Part shown: piece after piece, positions 1 to 8,370 of the stretch
Layout of the letters: the number at the start of each line of letters is the position of its first letter
Position numbering within the stretch: the first letter of the stretch is position 1
Assembly: GCF_005116445.1 (NCBI RefSeq)
Contig: NZ_SWBQ01000004.1
Coordinates: 1 to 64,000 of the forward strand
DNA length: 64,000 bases
Direction: 5' to 3'
Source: Pedobacter frigoris
GTDB taxonomy: Bacteria > Bacteroidota > Bacteroidia > Sphingobacteriales > Sphingobacteriaceae
The notes under the pieces: generated by a model
Told to the model about the DNA's origin: nothing
The model's input: only the letters and a program-made list of their open reading frames with translations
The model's database searches: none
Made by a program: the position numbers and the translations under genes

Positions 1-83
1 GCAATCAGTCTTCTTCAGTTTATCCTGGTCGTTTCGTCCAGATTCAGTTTCTAAAAACTTATTGTTTCAATCTTGTGTATTCC

Positions 84-106
84 GTTACCAAACTCCGTTT
101 GGTAAC
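84..106 (-). other. Perfect hairpin in the leftward leader
   Basis: A 10-bp perfect inverted repeat (84-93 against 97-106) with a 3-base loop lies just downstream of the leftward promoter, inside the predicted leader transcript. There is no T-run after it, so it is not an ordinary terminator. It could be a processing or antitermination element of an rRNA leader; that role is inferred. No credible gene is seen in the rest of 1-423: the frame at 62-316 on the plus strand is low-complexity and runs over the promoters. Confidence 0.5.
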
Positions 107-126
107 TCCCGTTCTGTTTGGGATTG

Positions 127-156
127 CAAAGGTAGAAATCTTTTTATTATTGTCAA
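127..156 (-). promoter_or_regulatory. Strong downstream promoter of the leftward rRNA-type pair
   Basis: On the minus strand TTGACA (156-151) is followed, 19 bases after its TTG, by TACCTTTG (134-127), a near-perfect Bacteroidota promoter. It is preceded on that strand by alternating A and T runs (157-185) resembling an UP element. The predicted start near 120 gives an untranslated leader of at least 120 bases to the window edge. No coding frame starts here, which suits a stable RNA gene, probably an rRNA operon to the left. Confidence 0.65.
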
Positions 157-307
157 GCTTTTTTTAAAACTTTTTTTCTTTTTGTTTTTCATGCTTTTCA
201 AAGCAACAACCGCCGAAGCAGACCCAAAAACAAAAGAGACATTTCCTATCTCAACAACCTTTCAAAAACCAGCCTTTCGACTGTCGCTCTTCCTCCGAAG
301 CGGGGTG

Positions 308-337
308 CAAAAGTAGGAAAAAATATCCCCTCTCCAA
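308..337 (-). promoter_or_regulatory. Upstream promoter of a leftward rRNA-type tandem pair
   Basis: Read on the minus strand there is TTTG at 338-335, 19 bases, then TACTTTTG at 315-308. This fits the Bacteroidota consensus (TTG near -33, TAnnTTTG near -7). A second, better promoter lies about 180 bases further along the same strand. Two strong promoters in tandem in front of a long leader is the usual arrangement for ribosomal RNA operons; the transcribed gene would lie beyond the left edge, so that identity is inferred. Confidence 0.55.
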
Positions 338-423
338 ACAATCCGCAACATTTATTTTCATAAATTTCTTAATCACCTGTAAAACAAGGAGAAAAATTGA
401 CGCCACGGTTTAAGAATCCAAAC

Positions 424-1167
424 CTATAGTTCTTTTAGCAAATGTTTCCTCTGCCTGCTCACCGGGATACTCATCCTGTTGGCCATTATCAAATAACCAC
501 CATCCGCTTTTTTAAATGAATCAATATGGGTGCTATTGATCAGCCAGGACTGATGGATCCGGATAAAACCATAGACTGAAAGAACCTGCTCATATTCAGA
601 AATGGGTTTCGAGACAACAATAGGCTTATTCTCTCCGTTGATGTAAAAACTGGTGTAAGTATTGTCGGCGCCGCAGCAGACGATATTTTCTATCAGCACA
701 TACCTTATCTCATGCTGATCGGGCAAGGCTATTCTTTTCTGTGTGTTGTCCCGCTGGTGTCTATACGACTGCAACAGCATCGCAAGCTGCTCGGCCTGGG
801 AACTTTTCTGCTGACCAACTTTGTGAACTGCAGCGATCAGTTCTTCCGGCATCACCGGCTTTAGCAGGTAGTCTGTCGCAGAAAATTTGATGGCCTGTAT
901 CCCGTATTCGTCGTGTGCGGTAACGAATATAACATGCGCTTTATGCTCTGGCAGCTGTTTCAGCAGATCAAATCCGGTTTCCTGCTGCATCTTGATATCC
1001 AGGAAAAGAATGTCAACAACATGATCGGCCAGAAATTCCAGCGCCTGTTTTACCGAATTTGCACTGCCGGTAATGGTCAGATACGGACAATAGTTGCCCA
1101 ACAACTGTGATAGCGTTTCGACAGCATTTTGTTCGTCATCCAGGATAAAACAGCAAAGATTATTCAT
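424..1167 (-). CDS. LytTR-family response regulator
   Basis: A 247-residue cytoplasmic response regulator. The N-terminal receiver domain shows the acidic pair D10-D11, the phospho-acceptor D57 in LFLDIKM, T83 and the lysine K103 in LLKP. Residues about 145-245 form a LytTR DNA-binding domain. The start codon overlaps the stop of the upstream kinase gene by ATGA, so the two are translationally coupled and the kinase is the likely partner. Target genes cannot be told from the sequence. Confidence 0.93.
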   Translation of the reverse strand: MNNLCCFILDDEQNAVETLSQLLGNYCPYLTITGSANSVKQALEFLADHVVDILFLDIKMQQETGFDLLKQLPEHKAHVIFVTAHDEYGIQAIKFSATDYLLKPVMPEELIAAVHKVGQQKSSQAEQLAMLLQSYRHQRDNTQKRIALPDQHEIRYVLIENIVCCGADNTYTSFYINGENKPIVVSKPISEYEQVLSVYGFIRIHQSWLINSTHIDSFKKADGGYLIMANRMSIPVSRQRKHLLKEL

Positions 1168-2930
1168 GAAAGCCAGTTTTGAAGCGTAAATCTAGTCATT
1201 GTTCCTGTTCCTTCCTTATAGTTTATCTGCATATCAATGGACATCATTTCAAGTTTATCATTATATACCGCCATACGTTTTCTGATTAAAGACAAGCCAT
1301 GGCCTTCATGTACCGCAGCACTGTCCCAACTGGCGTTACCATTGTCAGCAATATCAACATACAGCGTGTTGTCCTCATTAAAGACCCTGATGTAAATCAC
1401 CGGCGATGCTAAATCCCGGTTAAAGGCATGCCGAATACTGTTCTCCAGTACTGGCTGCAACAACAGAGGAGGAAAGTCAATCATTGAAGCCTGGATTTCC
1501 GGTGCAATCTCAATCGAATAAGAAAAATCCATTCTCTCCTGTTCCAGCTTTAAATAATCCGTTTCCAGCGCGAGTTCCTCATGTAATGATATAAACTCCT
1601 TCCTGCCGTTGTTCATCACATCCCTCATAAATCCGGCAACATTTCCAATGTAAGCGTTTACCCGCTCAGGGTCACGACTATTGAATGTACCCTGAATCGC
1701 ATTCAGTGAGTTGAAGAGAAAATGGGGGTTAAGTTGCCCACTCAGCAATAAAAGCCGGGCCTCCGTATCCTCGCTCTTACGTTTCAGCGCCGCGAGCTTC
1801 CTCTTACTCCTCCTGTCCCGCAGATAAAACCATAGTCCACCGACAGCAACTAAAAGCAGACTAATCACCGCCACCTTTCTCCAGGGCATTTGAAATGGCC
1901 GCTGTTTTACGCGCATTGTTATCTTATGTACCGTCTCAGGCTGACTACTGTACCTAAGGTAGATGTCCTGTGTTTTCCCTTCCGGCAACTCTGCACCAAA
2001 AATGATATAAGCTGAGTTCTCACCATTTAATCCTTCTATCGACTTCCATTGGTCAGAATTTTTTTCAAAAGCGTACTGAAGTTCATCATTCCCCAGCTCG
2101 CCAAATCTTAAGATGCCGATAGTACCGTAGTCCTTTTCAAAAATATTGGATTTACGTCCCTGCTCCGTTTTAGGTATACCTGAATTTATATTTAAAATAT
2201 TTTGTAAATTGATGCTAAAATCCTCACTCTCCATCGGCAATTCATAAAACACGAAATTAGTGGCCTTATCTTCTACACGGATAACGGTAATGGTCTTCAC
2301 AATTTTTTTAGTTTCAATGGCCCTAACGGTAACCTCCACGGTGTCGTTGATGTGAAGGTTGAAGGTCCCTGCATGGAAGCTGGGCATATCTATTGAGTAA
2401 TCTTTATCTTCCTGAAGCTCAAGAATCGGAATCCAGGATTGAATAGTCTTGCCATTCTGTTTTGCAGAAAATTCAAGCTTCCGGTAATCCGTTCCTCCAT
2501 ACGAATGAAAATATCGGACTCTCTTTCCTTTTTCCATCAAAAAATTTGGGAGGAACGTGATCCCAATCAGCCCGGCCGATATCAGGTGTTTAGCATTCCT
2601 AAATTTACCAAAAGCTGGATCGCTATCATTTCGCCCACAACAAAACCTTTGCGGCGTAAATCCGGACCCGGTCATTACATAACTAAAATCAGGTTCGGCA
2701 TCAACTGCGAAATCTACCTGACAGCTATCGCAGATTTTTCCCGCCACCCGTTTCTTCAGTGAAATGTTCGAAAAACCACGATCCAGATATTGACCCTTTC
2801 GCTTCTGTCTGCCAGAGACGCTTTGGTAGACCACACAGATCAATAGAAGAAGGACGATGCTTTTTGACATTTTACAATTGCGGGAAAAGGTCGGCAAGAT
2901 CGAAAAATATATGTGAAAACCGTATTTCAT
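1164..2930 (-). CDS. LytS-type sensor histidine kinase with large periplasmic region
   Basis: A 588-residue kinase. Hydrophobic residues 24-38 form a signal or anchor, an extracytoplasmic region of about 310 residues includes a possible Y_Y_Y-like beta domain (270-345), one membrane helix lies at 352-370, then a His_kinase domain with QLNPHFLFNSLNAI (phospho-acceptor H403) and an ATPase domain with LQPVLENSIRHAF and GHGLSLI. The ATG at 2930 overlaps the preceding stop (ATGA); an internal ATG at 2870 would begin the signal peptide more normally, so the true start is open. It pairs with the LytTR regulator downstream. Confidence 0.9.
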   Translation of the reverse strand: MKYGFHIYFSILPTFSRNCKMSKSIVLLLLICVVYQSVSGRQKRKGQYLDRGFSNISLKKRVAGKICDSCQVDFAVDAEPDFSYVMTGSGFTPQRFCCGRNDSDPAFGKFRNAKHLISAGLIGITFLPNFLMEKGKRVRYFHSYGGTDYRKLEFSAKQNGKTIQSWIPILELQEDKDYSIDMPSFHAGTFNLHINDTVEVTVRAIETKKIVKTITVIRVEDKATNFVFYELPMESEDFSINLQNILNINSGIPKTEQGRKSNIFEKDYGTIGILRFGELGNDELQYAFEKNSDQWKSIEGLNGENSAYIIFGAELPEGKTQDIYLRYSSQPETVHKITMRVKQRPFQMPWRKVAVISLLLVAVGGLWFYLRDRRSKRKLAALKRKSEDTEARLLLLSGQLNPHFLFNSLNAIQGTFNSRDPERVNAYIGNVAGFMRDVMNNGRKEFISLHEELALETDYLKLEQERMDFSYSIEIAPEIQASMIDFPPLLLQPVLENSIRHAFNRDLASPVIYIRVFNEDNTLYVDIADNGNASWDSAAVHEGHGLSLIRKRMAVYNDKLEMMSIDMQINYKEGTGTMTRFTLQNWLS

Positions 2931-4093
2931 CGTCTGCTAAAATTAGGTTGTGATTTCAGTTCTTTTCTGATCGCCTGCTCCAGCTTTTGCTCCGTGTCCT
3001 CACCTTCCCCGATCTCCACCAGTTTTACCTGCCCATCCCTGCCAATAATCATCGTAGTAGGAAAAGCATATAGCTTATAATTAGTCATCATTGATCCCGC
3101 CATGTAATATTGCGAAAAGAGGATTTTCCTTTCCTTTAAGAATTTCCTGATCTCTCTGGCCGAGGTATCACGCACATTGATCCCAACGATGGCAACATCT
3201 TCATTTTTAAATTTCTCCTGCAGCCGCTGGATCTTGGGAATCAGAACCTTGCATGGCATGCAGGAAAGATACCAGAAATCCAGCAATACAACCTTGCCTT
3301 TGAATACTTCATGCGACACTGGTCTTCCGTTTCTCACATTCACTGCAGAAAACTTAGGGGCAAAGCTTCCTGGCTTTAAAGTTTCATAGTTGTTTTTATC
3401 CAGTTCCTTTTCCACCGGCCCGGAGAGGAATGCCGAAGCGACAGAGGCCTCGGCATCGGATGTAGGGATGGACAGGGAAAAATCATAGATATCCACAGCC
3501 TCCTTTCCACTTTCCAGCTTTTTGGAATACATCAGTCTTCTCACCGGCAAAAGGTTTTTCTTGTCGATCCAATACCGGTTGTAGTATCGCTTGCTGATCA
3601 GATCTATCGTTCCGTAATCAATTTTTTTCCTGACTATATCTATAATATAAAACTTTTCCTTTTCAGGCCCGGACACAAACCTGATCGAGTCATCATGCTT
3701 ACTCAGAAGGGGACGCTCCTTACCGAGGATGTTATAAGGATTAAAAGGGGCGAGGTCATGGCTGTCCCACTTGGTAGTATAAGTAGCCGTTGCTTGCGGA
3801 AACTTCTTTTTATATAAGGTATCATTACGCACAAGCCATACCGAAAGGTCTTCGAAGTAGATAAGCCAGTCTCTGTTTTTGCTTATAGTTCCGTTGACCT
3901 CCGACCTCACCACTCTGGGCCATCCATCCCTGATCATGGTATCGAGTTTAGTCATCCGATAATTAATCGGTTTTATCCTGGCCAGTCTGTCGTAAGATCT
4001 CTGAAGGATCCCCAGAGCAGCAGTATCAATGGATTGTGCGGAGCAATAACACGCCGATATAATAATGGACAAAAGAATAACTGTTTTTTTCAT
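2927..4093 (-). CDS. TlpA-like thioredoxin-fold lipoprotein or periplasmic protein
   Basis: The C-terminal third is a TlpA/ResA-type thioredoxin domain with the redox motif CMPC in WYLSCMPCK, followed by the cis-Pro region FPTTMIIG. The N-terminal two thirds is a Bacteroidota-type accessory domain of unknown role. The ATG at 4093 begins a signal peptide (MKKTVILLSIIISAC) that could be cut as a lipoprotein at C15 or by signal peptidase I before Q; an in-frame TTG at 4114 is less likely. It is first in an operon with the kinase and regulator, overlapping the kinase by ATGA. Likely role: extracytoplasmic thiol redox, possibly linked to sensing. Confidence 0.85.
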   Translation of the reverse strand: MKKTVILLSIIISACYCSAQSIDTAALGILQRSYDRLARIKPINYRMTKLDTMIRDGWPRVVRSEVNGTISKNRDWLIYFEDLSVWLVRNDTLYKKKFPQATATYTTKWDSHDLAPFNPYNILGKERPLLSKHDDSIRFVSGPEKEKFYIIDIVRKKIDYGTIDLISKRYYNRYWIDKKNLLPVRRLMYSKKLESGKEAVDIYDFSLSIPTSDAEASVASAFLSGPVEKELDKNNYETLKPGSFAPKFSAVNVRNGRPVSHEVFKGKVVLLDFWYLSCMPCKVLIPKIQRLQEKFKNEDVAIVGINVRDTSAREIRKFLKERKILFSQYYMAGSMMTNYKLYAFPTTMIIGRDGQVKLVEIGEGEDTEQKLEQAIRKELKSQPNFSRR

Positions 4094-4195
4094 TTCTATC
4101 TGTTTTTTGATCAAAAATGAAGAGCAGAATCCTTAGCTCATTACCAAAACCTGAATTCGGCATCCTTTTCTTTGAATATGTCGGTCGGCATCCAG

Positions 4196-4494
4196 TTACA
4201 GAACAGCAGCTTCCCAGAAAACACGAATACTCGTGGTATCCACTTTCTTTATGGTCTGGAAAAGATCATAATTATCCTGTACCTGTAGCCAGAACTCGGC
4301 AGTAGTATTGCTAAATCCTGTAGACAATTTTATAGCCATCTCCGGAGTTACAGACTGTTTAGCATTAATTATTGCCGATAAAGTTTTCCTTGTAGTCCCT
4401 AAACCGACAGCTACTTCTCAACAGTAAGCTTCCTCCCTGTCGCTTCAATAATGCCATCATTTGTTTCTCTGATCAATTCTCCCGTGATTATAAT
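4196..4494 (-). pseudogene. Frameshifted HigA-type antitoxin relic
   Basis: On the minus strand two reading frames join into an XRE/HigA-type antitoxin. The first, from about 4494, reads ITGELIRETNDG...GRKLTVEK and stops at TAG. The second continues with AVGLGTTRKTLSAIINAKQ, then TPEMAIKLSTGF, TTAEFWLQVQDNYDLFQ, and stops at 4196. One missing base between the two would restore VEK-VAVGLG. No ATG precedes the first part (ATT follows a stop). The family is recognised from the SPEMA...AEFWL-Q--YDL pattern. No HigB toxin gene is adjacent. Apart from this relic, 4094-4516 holds only the promoter of the next gene. Confidence 0.75.
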
Positions 4495-4503
4495 TTAGGT
4501 CCT

Positions 4504-4511
4504 TATATTTG
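4504..4511 (+). promoter_or_regulatory. -7 box TATATTTG
   Basis: TATATTTG lies 5 bases before the ATG at 4517, so the transcript would be almost leaderless. No clear TTG is found 19-21 bases upstream. It overlaps the dead 5' end of the antitoxin relic. Confidence 0.45.
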
Positions 4512-4516
4512 CAGGT

Positions 4517-5080
4517 ATGTCGTCACATCATATCGTTAGAGAAAGGCAGGAGCCAGCACTTTACATTCATCACCTGGGTGATTTTAATGAAGAATACCTG
4601 GGTCAGCTATTGGAATGGAGTCCTACGCTGATTGTCAATGCTGCTGTTTATGAAAAGATAGTCAGTCTTGGCCTTAAGGTAGATGCCGTTGTCACCACGA
4701 CAGACGAGGACTTCTTTCAGGAGAACATCAGGATCATCAAAACAGAGAAAGACGAACTGGACGCCGTACTAGATTTTCTGATCGGCGAAAAATACCCTGC
4801 TGTAAATGTCATTGACCTGAAAAGCAATTTACGGGAAATGGGGGATTATGTCGCAGCAATCAATATCGTAGTATTTACGGAAACTGAAAAAGCATATGCA
4901 ATAAAGCCTGGGTTTAAAATATGGAAGCCCAAGGGCAGAATATTCAACATTGAGGTGGTTTCTTATTTTGAAACGAGCAACCTGATGCAGAATGAGCATG
5001 AAGAGTTTGTGGTCGTCAATGATGGGTTTGTGGAATTTAACTTCACAACTCCTTATTTATTTATAAGTGAAAGGTTATGA
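4517..5080 (+). CDS. Thiamine pyrophosphokinase-like protein
   Basis: A 187-residue cytoplasmic protein. The pattern KVDAVVTTTDEDF followed by IIKTEKDELDAVLDFLIG resembles the catalytic half of thiamine pyrophosphokinases, which convert thiamine to thiamine diphosphate with ATP; the D-rich segment and later beta strands (KAYAIKPGFKIWKPKG) match Bacteroidota members annotated this way. The classical GD-DS motif is poorly kept, so activity is uncertain. It overlaps the downstream acetyltransferase by ATGA and is probably cotranscribed with it. Confidence 0.5.
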   Translation: MSSHHIVRERQEPALYIHHLGDFNEEYLGQLLEWSPTLIVNAAVYEKIVSLGLKVDAVVTTTDEDFFQENIRIIKTEKDELDAVLDFLIGEKYPAVNVIDLKSNLREMGDYVAAINIVVFTETEKAYAIKPGFKIWKPKGRIFNIEVVSYFETSNLMQNEHEEFVVVNDGFVEFNFTTPYLFISERL

Positions 5081-5571
5081 TCGTCTTAAGAAGAGCCAAA
5101 GAAGCTGACATTGCGAGTATCCAGGATTTAGCCAACCGTACCTGGAGGGTTACCTACGCTGAATATTTGTCTGCCGAACAGATTGACTACATGCTCAGGA
5201 AAATGTATAGTACCGAAGAACTGCTGTCCCAATTGCAGCAGGGTCATACTTTTTTAGTAGCACGGGAAGGAGAGGATGATCTTGGCTTTGCCGGATTCTC
5301 TTTAACTGATCCTGAAAACAAGCTTTATAAACTGCATAAACTTTACGTACTTCCTGAGACCCATGGAAAAGGCGTCGGTAAGCTACTGATCAATGAGGTC
5401 ATCAATTTAATAAAGGACAAAGGGGCAAGGGCGGTGCAGCTTAATGTAAACAGGAATAATAAAGCGGCTGATTTTTATAAAAAGGCCGGCTTTGAAATAA
5501 AAGAAACCGTCGACCTGGATATCGGCGACGGTTTCTATATGAATGATTACGTAATGGAGAAATCCCTGTAG
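5077..5571 (+). CDS. GNAT-family N-acetyltransferase
   Basis: A 164-residue single-domain GNAT protein. The acetyl-CoA-binding motif A is LYVLPETHGKGVGKLLINEV, followed by NVNRNNKAADFYKKAGF, the usual motif B. The substrate cannot be inferred. The start overlaps the upstream stop (ATGA at 5077-5080). It converges with the M28 peptidase gene, leaving two bases between the stops. Confidence 0.9.
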   Translation: MIVLRRAKEADIASIQDLANRTWRVTYAEYLSAEQIDYMLRKMYSTEELLSQLQQGHTFLVAREGEDDLGFAGFSLTDPENKLYKLHKLYVLPETHGKGVGKLLINEVINLIKDKGARAVQLNVNRNNKAADFYKKAGFEIKETVDLDIGDGFYMNDYVMEKSL

Positions 5572-5573
5572 TC

Positions 5574-6524
5574 TTATTCTACAAGTCTGGGAATCCTGGT
5601 CGGAGTATCTGTACCCTTCACAATAGAAATGGCACTTTTTGCAATTGCTTTAATGGTAGATAGAATATTATCAGCATCCAGCGTGCTATACTCATCTTTA
5701 ATCGTGTGGTAGAATTTATCTGTATCTATCTGATCTGTACTTATGGTATGCGCCGGGACTCCCAGTGCAGCTAAAGTTGCATTGTCACTTCTATAGAACA
5801 GGTTTTGCCTTGGGTATGGATCTGGATGAAAAGTGAACTCGGTACCGGCAAGGTTCTTTTGCAGTATTTTGCCAAAATCAGATTTGTCAAAGCCAGTAAT
5901 GAATGCGGTGTTCTTGCCAAACTTACTTTCCTTACCGATCATCTCGATATTGAACATCGCCACCACATGATCTGGATTTAGCTGTTTTGAAAAGTGCCTG
6001 CTCCCGAAGCCACCGATTTCTTCGGCTGTAAAGGCAACGAATATCAGCGTGCGCTCATTGTTTTTTAGCTTCTTATAATATTTGGCAAGGGCAATCATGG
6101 CCGTAACACCAGAAGCGTCATCATCAGCACCATTGGCTATGCTGTCCTGTCCATCCCCTTTTATAATTCCAAGATGATCATAATGTCCGGAAAAAACCAC
6201 CAACTCAGCCGATTTTGATTTTCCGGGGATCACCCCCACCACGTTAAACAGTGGTCTTTTGTCTGTCGAGTCTTTAAAGAAGGTTTGCCTGTAGCTATCC
6301 GCTCCATTCAGGGGCTGTAACCCTATTTCTTTAAACTGCGCTTCTATAAAGGTAGCCGCCCTGTCAATCCCGGGGGTAAAAGTTCCCCTGCCTTCCATCT
6401 CGTCACTGCTCAGTGTTTTGATCAGGTTATCTACATATTCTTTGGTAATGATCTTGTTGATGTCCTGAGCAAATGTTTGCTGTGTAATGAGTAATGCCAG
6501 TAAGGTATAAAAGATTCGTTTCAT
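5574..6524 (-). CDS. Secreted M28-family zinc peptidase
   Basis: A 316-residue protein with a signal peptide (MKRIFYTLLALLITQQTFAQ). Zinc ligands and catalytic residues of the M28 aminopeptidase family are visible: SGHYDHLG, NGADDDASGV, FTAEEIGGFGS, and a late HTISTDQID. It probably removes N-terminal residues from peptides in the periplasm or outside the cell. It starts 5 bases after the stop of the DUF4407 gene and is likely cotranscribed with it. Confidence 0.9.
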   Translation of the reverse strand: MKRIFYTLLALLITQQTFAQDINKIITKEYVDNLIKTLSSDEMEGRGTFTPGIDRAATFIEAQFKEIGLQPLNGADSYRQTFFKDSTDKRPLFNVVGVIPGKSKSAELVVFSGHYDHLGIIKGDGQDSIANGADDDASGVTAMIALAKYYKKLKNNERTLIFVAFTAEEIGGFGSRHFSKQLNPDHVVAMFNIEMIGKESKFGKNTAFITGFDKSDFGKILQKNLAGTEFTFHPDPYPRQNLFYRSDNATLAALGVPAHTISTDQIDTDKFYHTIKDEYSTLDADNILSTIKAIAKSAISIVKGTDTPTRIPRLVE

Positions 6525-6529
6525 AAATA

Positions 6530-7615
6530 TTAGCTGTTTCTTAGTTGACTTTTTCTTTTTTCTATTGCTGTAGACACCCGCGTGTCGTGTACTTCATCAA
6601 TTACGGTGACCTCGAAGTCCCTGTCCTTATCGGATTCATGGACTTGTGCAGTCTCAATGTTTTCTATAGATTTGTCATAGGGCCCCCGGCTGCTCATCAG
6701 CTTGACAAATACAGGGAGACATTCAAAGAAAACAAAAAGTAGTCCAATAAAAGTAATGGCGAGCGAAGTATTTAAATCCCGTTTTCCGTTGGAGGTAAAG
6801 CTCAATTGCCCAAGTGCCCAGTTCCTGTCGGCGAAGCCGGCGATGCTTGTCAGACTATCCAGCTCTTTAGTGGTGTATAGCTTTTCTGTCATGAGGCCGT
6901 CAAACTGCTTTCTCCCGTCGACAAAACCTTCCAGCTTTCTGATTTCGGCAGAGAGGGTATCCAGTTGCTGCTGGCGTTGTTGCAACTCCACTTCTTTTCT
7001 TTTGGCATATGGACCATAACCCATGATGCCGGAGGTTTCAGTGGTTTTATTGCCAAAGATTTCAAAGTTCAGTTTCTGACGGTCGGCCTTAATACCGGAG
7101 TGCATGGAATCCCGCCGTGCTTTTGTTTCATTCAGTTTGCCGATCTCAATCTTGTATTTATTGTCGAAAGCAGCATTCAGGGTATCAATCTTTGAGCGCT
7201 GGTTGTTGAGATAGCTTACTTTCAGCCGCTCCTTAATTTCTTTATCAAATATCTTCAGCTCAAGTGGTCGGGATATGACAATCCCTATCATGATGGCCAG
7301 CAAAATCCGTGGCGTTGCCTGCCATACCTGTTTGGTGGTCGATGCGCTTTTATTGATGCTGGATACAATGTACCGGTCCATATTAAAAATAGCAAGACCC
7401 CAGATTAGGCCAAACAGCAAGGCAAAAACAACAGCCATTGCATCTCCCTTAAATACAAAGTACATGGCATAACCACCGGATAACGCAGCGAACAATCCGG
7501 TAAAAAATATGGTAGCCCCAATGCCAATGTATTTATTGTGCTCTGTGGGATGTTTTTCCAGAGTAGAGATGTGTGCACCGGAACAAAACCAAAAGAAACG
7601 TGATATAGCATTCAT
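6530..7615 (-). CDS. DUF4407 membrane protein
   Basis: A 361-residue protein beginning with FFWFCSGAHISTLEKHP and a GIGATIFFTGLFAALSGGYA helix, which is the DUF4407 signature. Four membrane helices are visible (about 30-50, 60-80, 105-122 and 285-305), with a charged, coiled-coil-like soluble segment between helices 3 and 4 (about 125-260) and an acidic tail. Function is unknown for the family. It heads a two-gene operon with the M28 peptidase. Confidence 0.85.
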   Translation of the reverse strand: MNAISRFFWFCSGAHISTLEKHPTEHNKYIGIGATIFFTGLFAALSGGYAMYFVFKGDAMAVVFALLFGLIWGLAIFNMDRYIVSSINKSASTTKQVWQATPRILLAIMIGIVISRPLELKIFDKEIKERLKVSYLNNQRSKIDTLNAAFDNKYKIEIGKLNETKARRDSMHSGIKADRQKLNFEIFGNKTTETSGIMGYGPYAKRKEVELQQRQQQLDTLSAEIRKLEGFVDGRKQFDGLMTEKLYTTKELDSLTSIAGFADRNWALGQLSFTSNGKRDLNTSLAITFIGLLFVFFECLPVFVKLMSSRGPYDKSIENIETAQVHESDKDRDFEVTVIDEVHDTRVSTAIEKRKSQLRNS

Positions 7616-7722
7616 GATATGATCAAAGTTAATAAAGAATACTATTTAAACGCCCGAGGTATTAAGTTGTTACAGGATTTTTTGTGATTTACTTTAGTTT
7701 ATGTTATGTTTTCTAGCCCCAT

Positions 7723-7810
7723 CGTCATCCTGAATTTATTTCAGGATCTTAATGCGACCGCTATTACATCGATGTATGGGCGGAGATCCTGAAATAAATT
7801 CAGGATGACG
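7723..7810. repeat. 27-bp perfect inverted repeat with internal palindromes
   Basis: Arms at 7723-7749 and 7784-7810 are perfect reverse complements of 27 bases around a 34-base centre. Each arm contains its own small palindrome (TCCTGAA...TTCAGGA), so the element can fold as one long stem or as two short hairpins. It lies between two divergent genes, outside any reading frame. It looks like a dispersed REP- or MITE-type intergenic repeat; copy number cannot be seen in this window. Confidence 0.8.
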
Positions 7811-7834
7811 ACTGCTTTAAATAAGCAATTTAAT

Positions 7835-7842
7835 TATCTTTG
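7835..7842 (+). promoter_or_regulatory. -7 box TATCTTTG before the rhodanese gene
   Basis: TATCTTTG, a good Bacteroidota -7 element, ends 16 bases before the ATG at 7859. It begins only 24 bases after the inverted repeat, so the -33 region adjoins the repeat's right arm. Confidence 0.5.
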
Positions 7843-7858
7843 AAAAAACTTATAGGAT

Positions 7859-8179
7859 ATGATTAAGGAAATAACTGTTGAAGAGCTGAAGGAAAAAATA
7901 GACAATAAAGAAGATTTTCAGCTGATTGATGTGAGAGAAACATTTGAGTATGAAACCTCAAATCTTGATGGTCTTAATATCCCTTTAGGCGGCATTTTAA
8001 TTGAAGCAGATCAGATTGCTACAGATAAGCCGGTTATCATTCATTGCAGAAGCGGCAAGAGAAGTGCTGCTGCAGTAATGCAATTGGAGCAACAATTAGG
8101 ATTGACTAATTTATACAACCTTAAAGGTGGGATTCTTGCATGGCAGGAAGCTTTTGATCCAAATATGCCGGTTTACTAA
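7859..8179 (+). CDS. Single-domain rhodanese-like protein
   Basis: A 106-residue cytoplasmic rhodanese fold. It keeps IDVRETFEYE near the start and the active-site loop HCRSGKRSAAAVMQL with the catalytic cysteine, then NLKGGILAWQ. Such proteins move sulfane sulfur; the acceptor is unknown. The GlpE-like size and absence of a signal peptide suggest a cytoplasmic role. The next small gene starts two bases after its stop. Confidence 0.92.
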   Translation: MIKEITVEELKEKIDNKEDFQLIDVRETFEYETSNLDGLNIPLGGILIEADQIATDKPVIIHCRSGKRSAAAVMQLEQQLGLTNLYNLKGGILAWQEAFDPNMPVY

Positions 8180-8181
8180 GC

Positions 8182-8370
8182 ATGGGAAAAAAGATCGCAT
8201 TAAACGTTTTTTATAACCTGGGTATCATCGTTTCTATTTTCGGAATGGTATGGGCTTATAACAACACGAAATATTTGGTGATTGCACTATTTGTTGCTAC
8301 AGCTGCATTTTTTGCTTATCAGAAAATACAGCTGATCAAGGAAATGCGTAATTCACTTAAGAAGAAGTAA
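8182..8370 (+). CDS. Small two-helix membrane protein (DUF6358-like)
   Basis: A 62-residue protein with two hydrophobic helices (about 7-25 and 31-47) and a basic C-terminus. Its start MGKKIALNVFYNLGI and size resemble short Sphingobacteriaceae proteins of the DUF6358 type; that assignment is from memory and tentative. It directly follows the rhodanese gene and its 3' end overlaps the convergent epimerase gene by 14 bases. Confidence 0.65.
   Translation: MGKKIALNVFYNLGIIVSIFGMVWAYNNTKYLVIALFVATAAFFAYQKIQLIKEMRNSLKKK

Noticed and set aside
62..316. An 84-codon plus-strand frame at the left edge
   Set aside because: It is Phe/Leu-rich low-complexity sequence running over two leftward promoters and a hairpin; no family features.
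4117..4305. A 62-codon plus-strand frame
   Set aside because: It lies antisense to the clear HigA-type relic, which explains its coding-like pattern.
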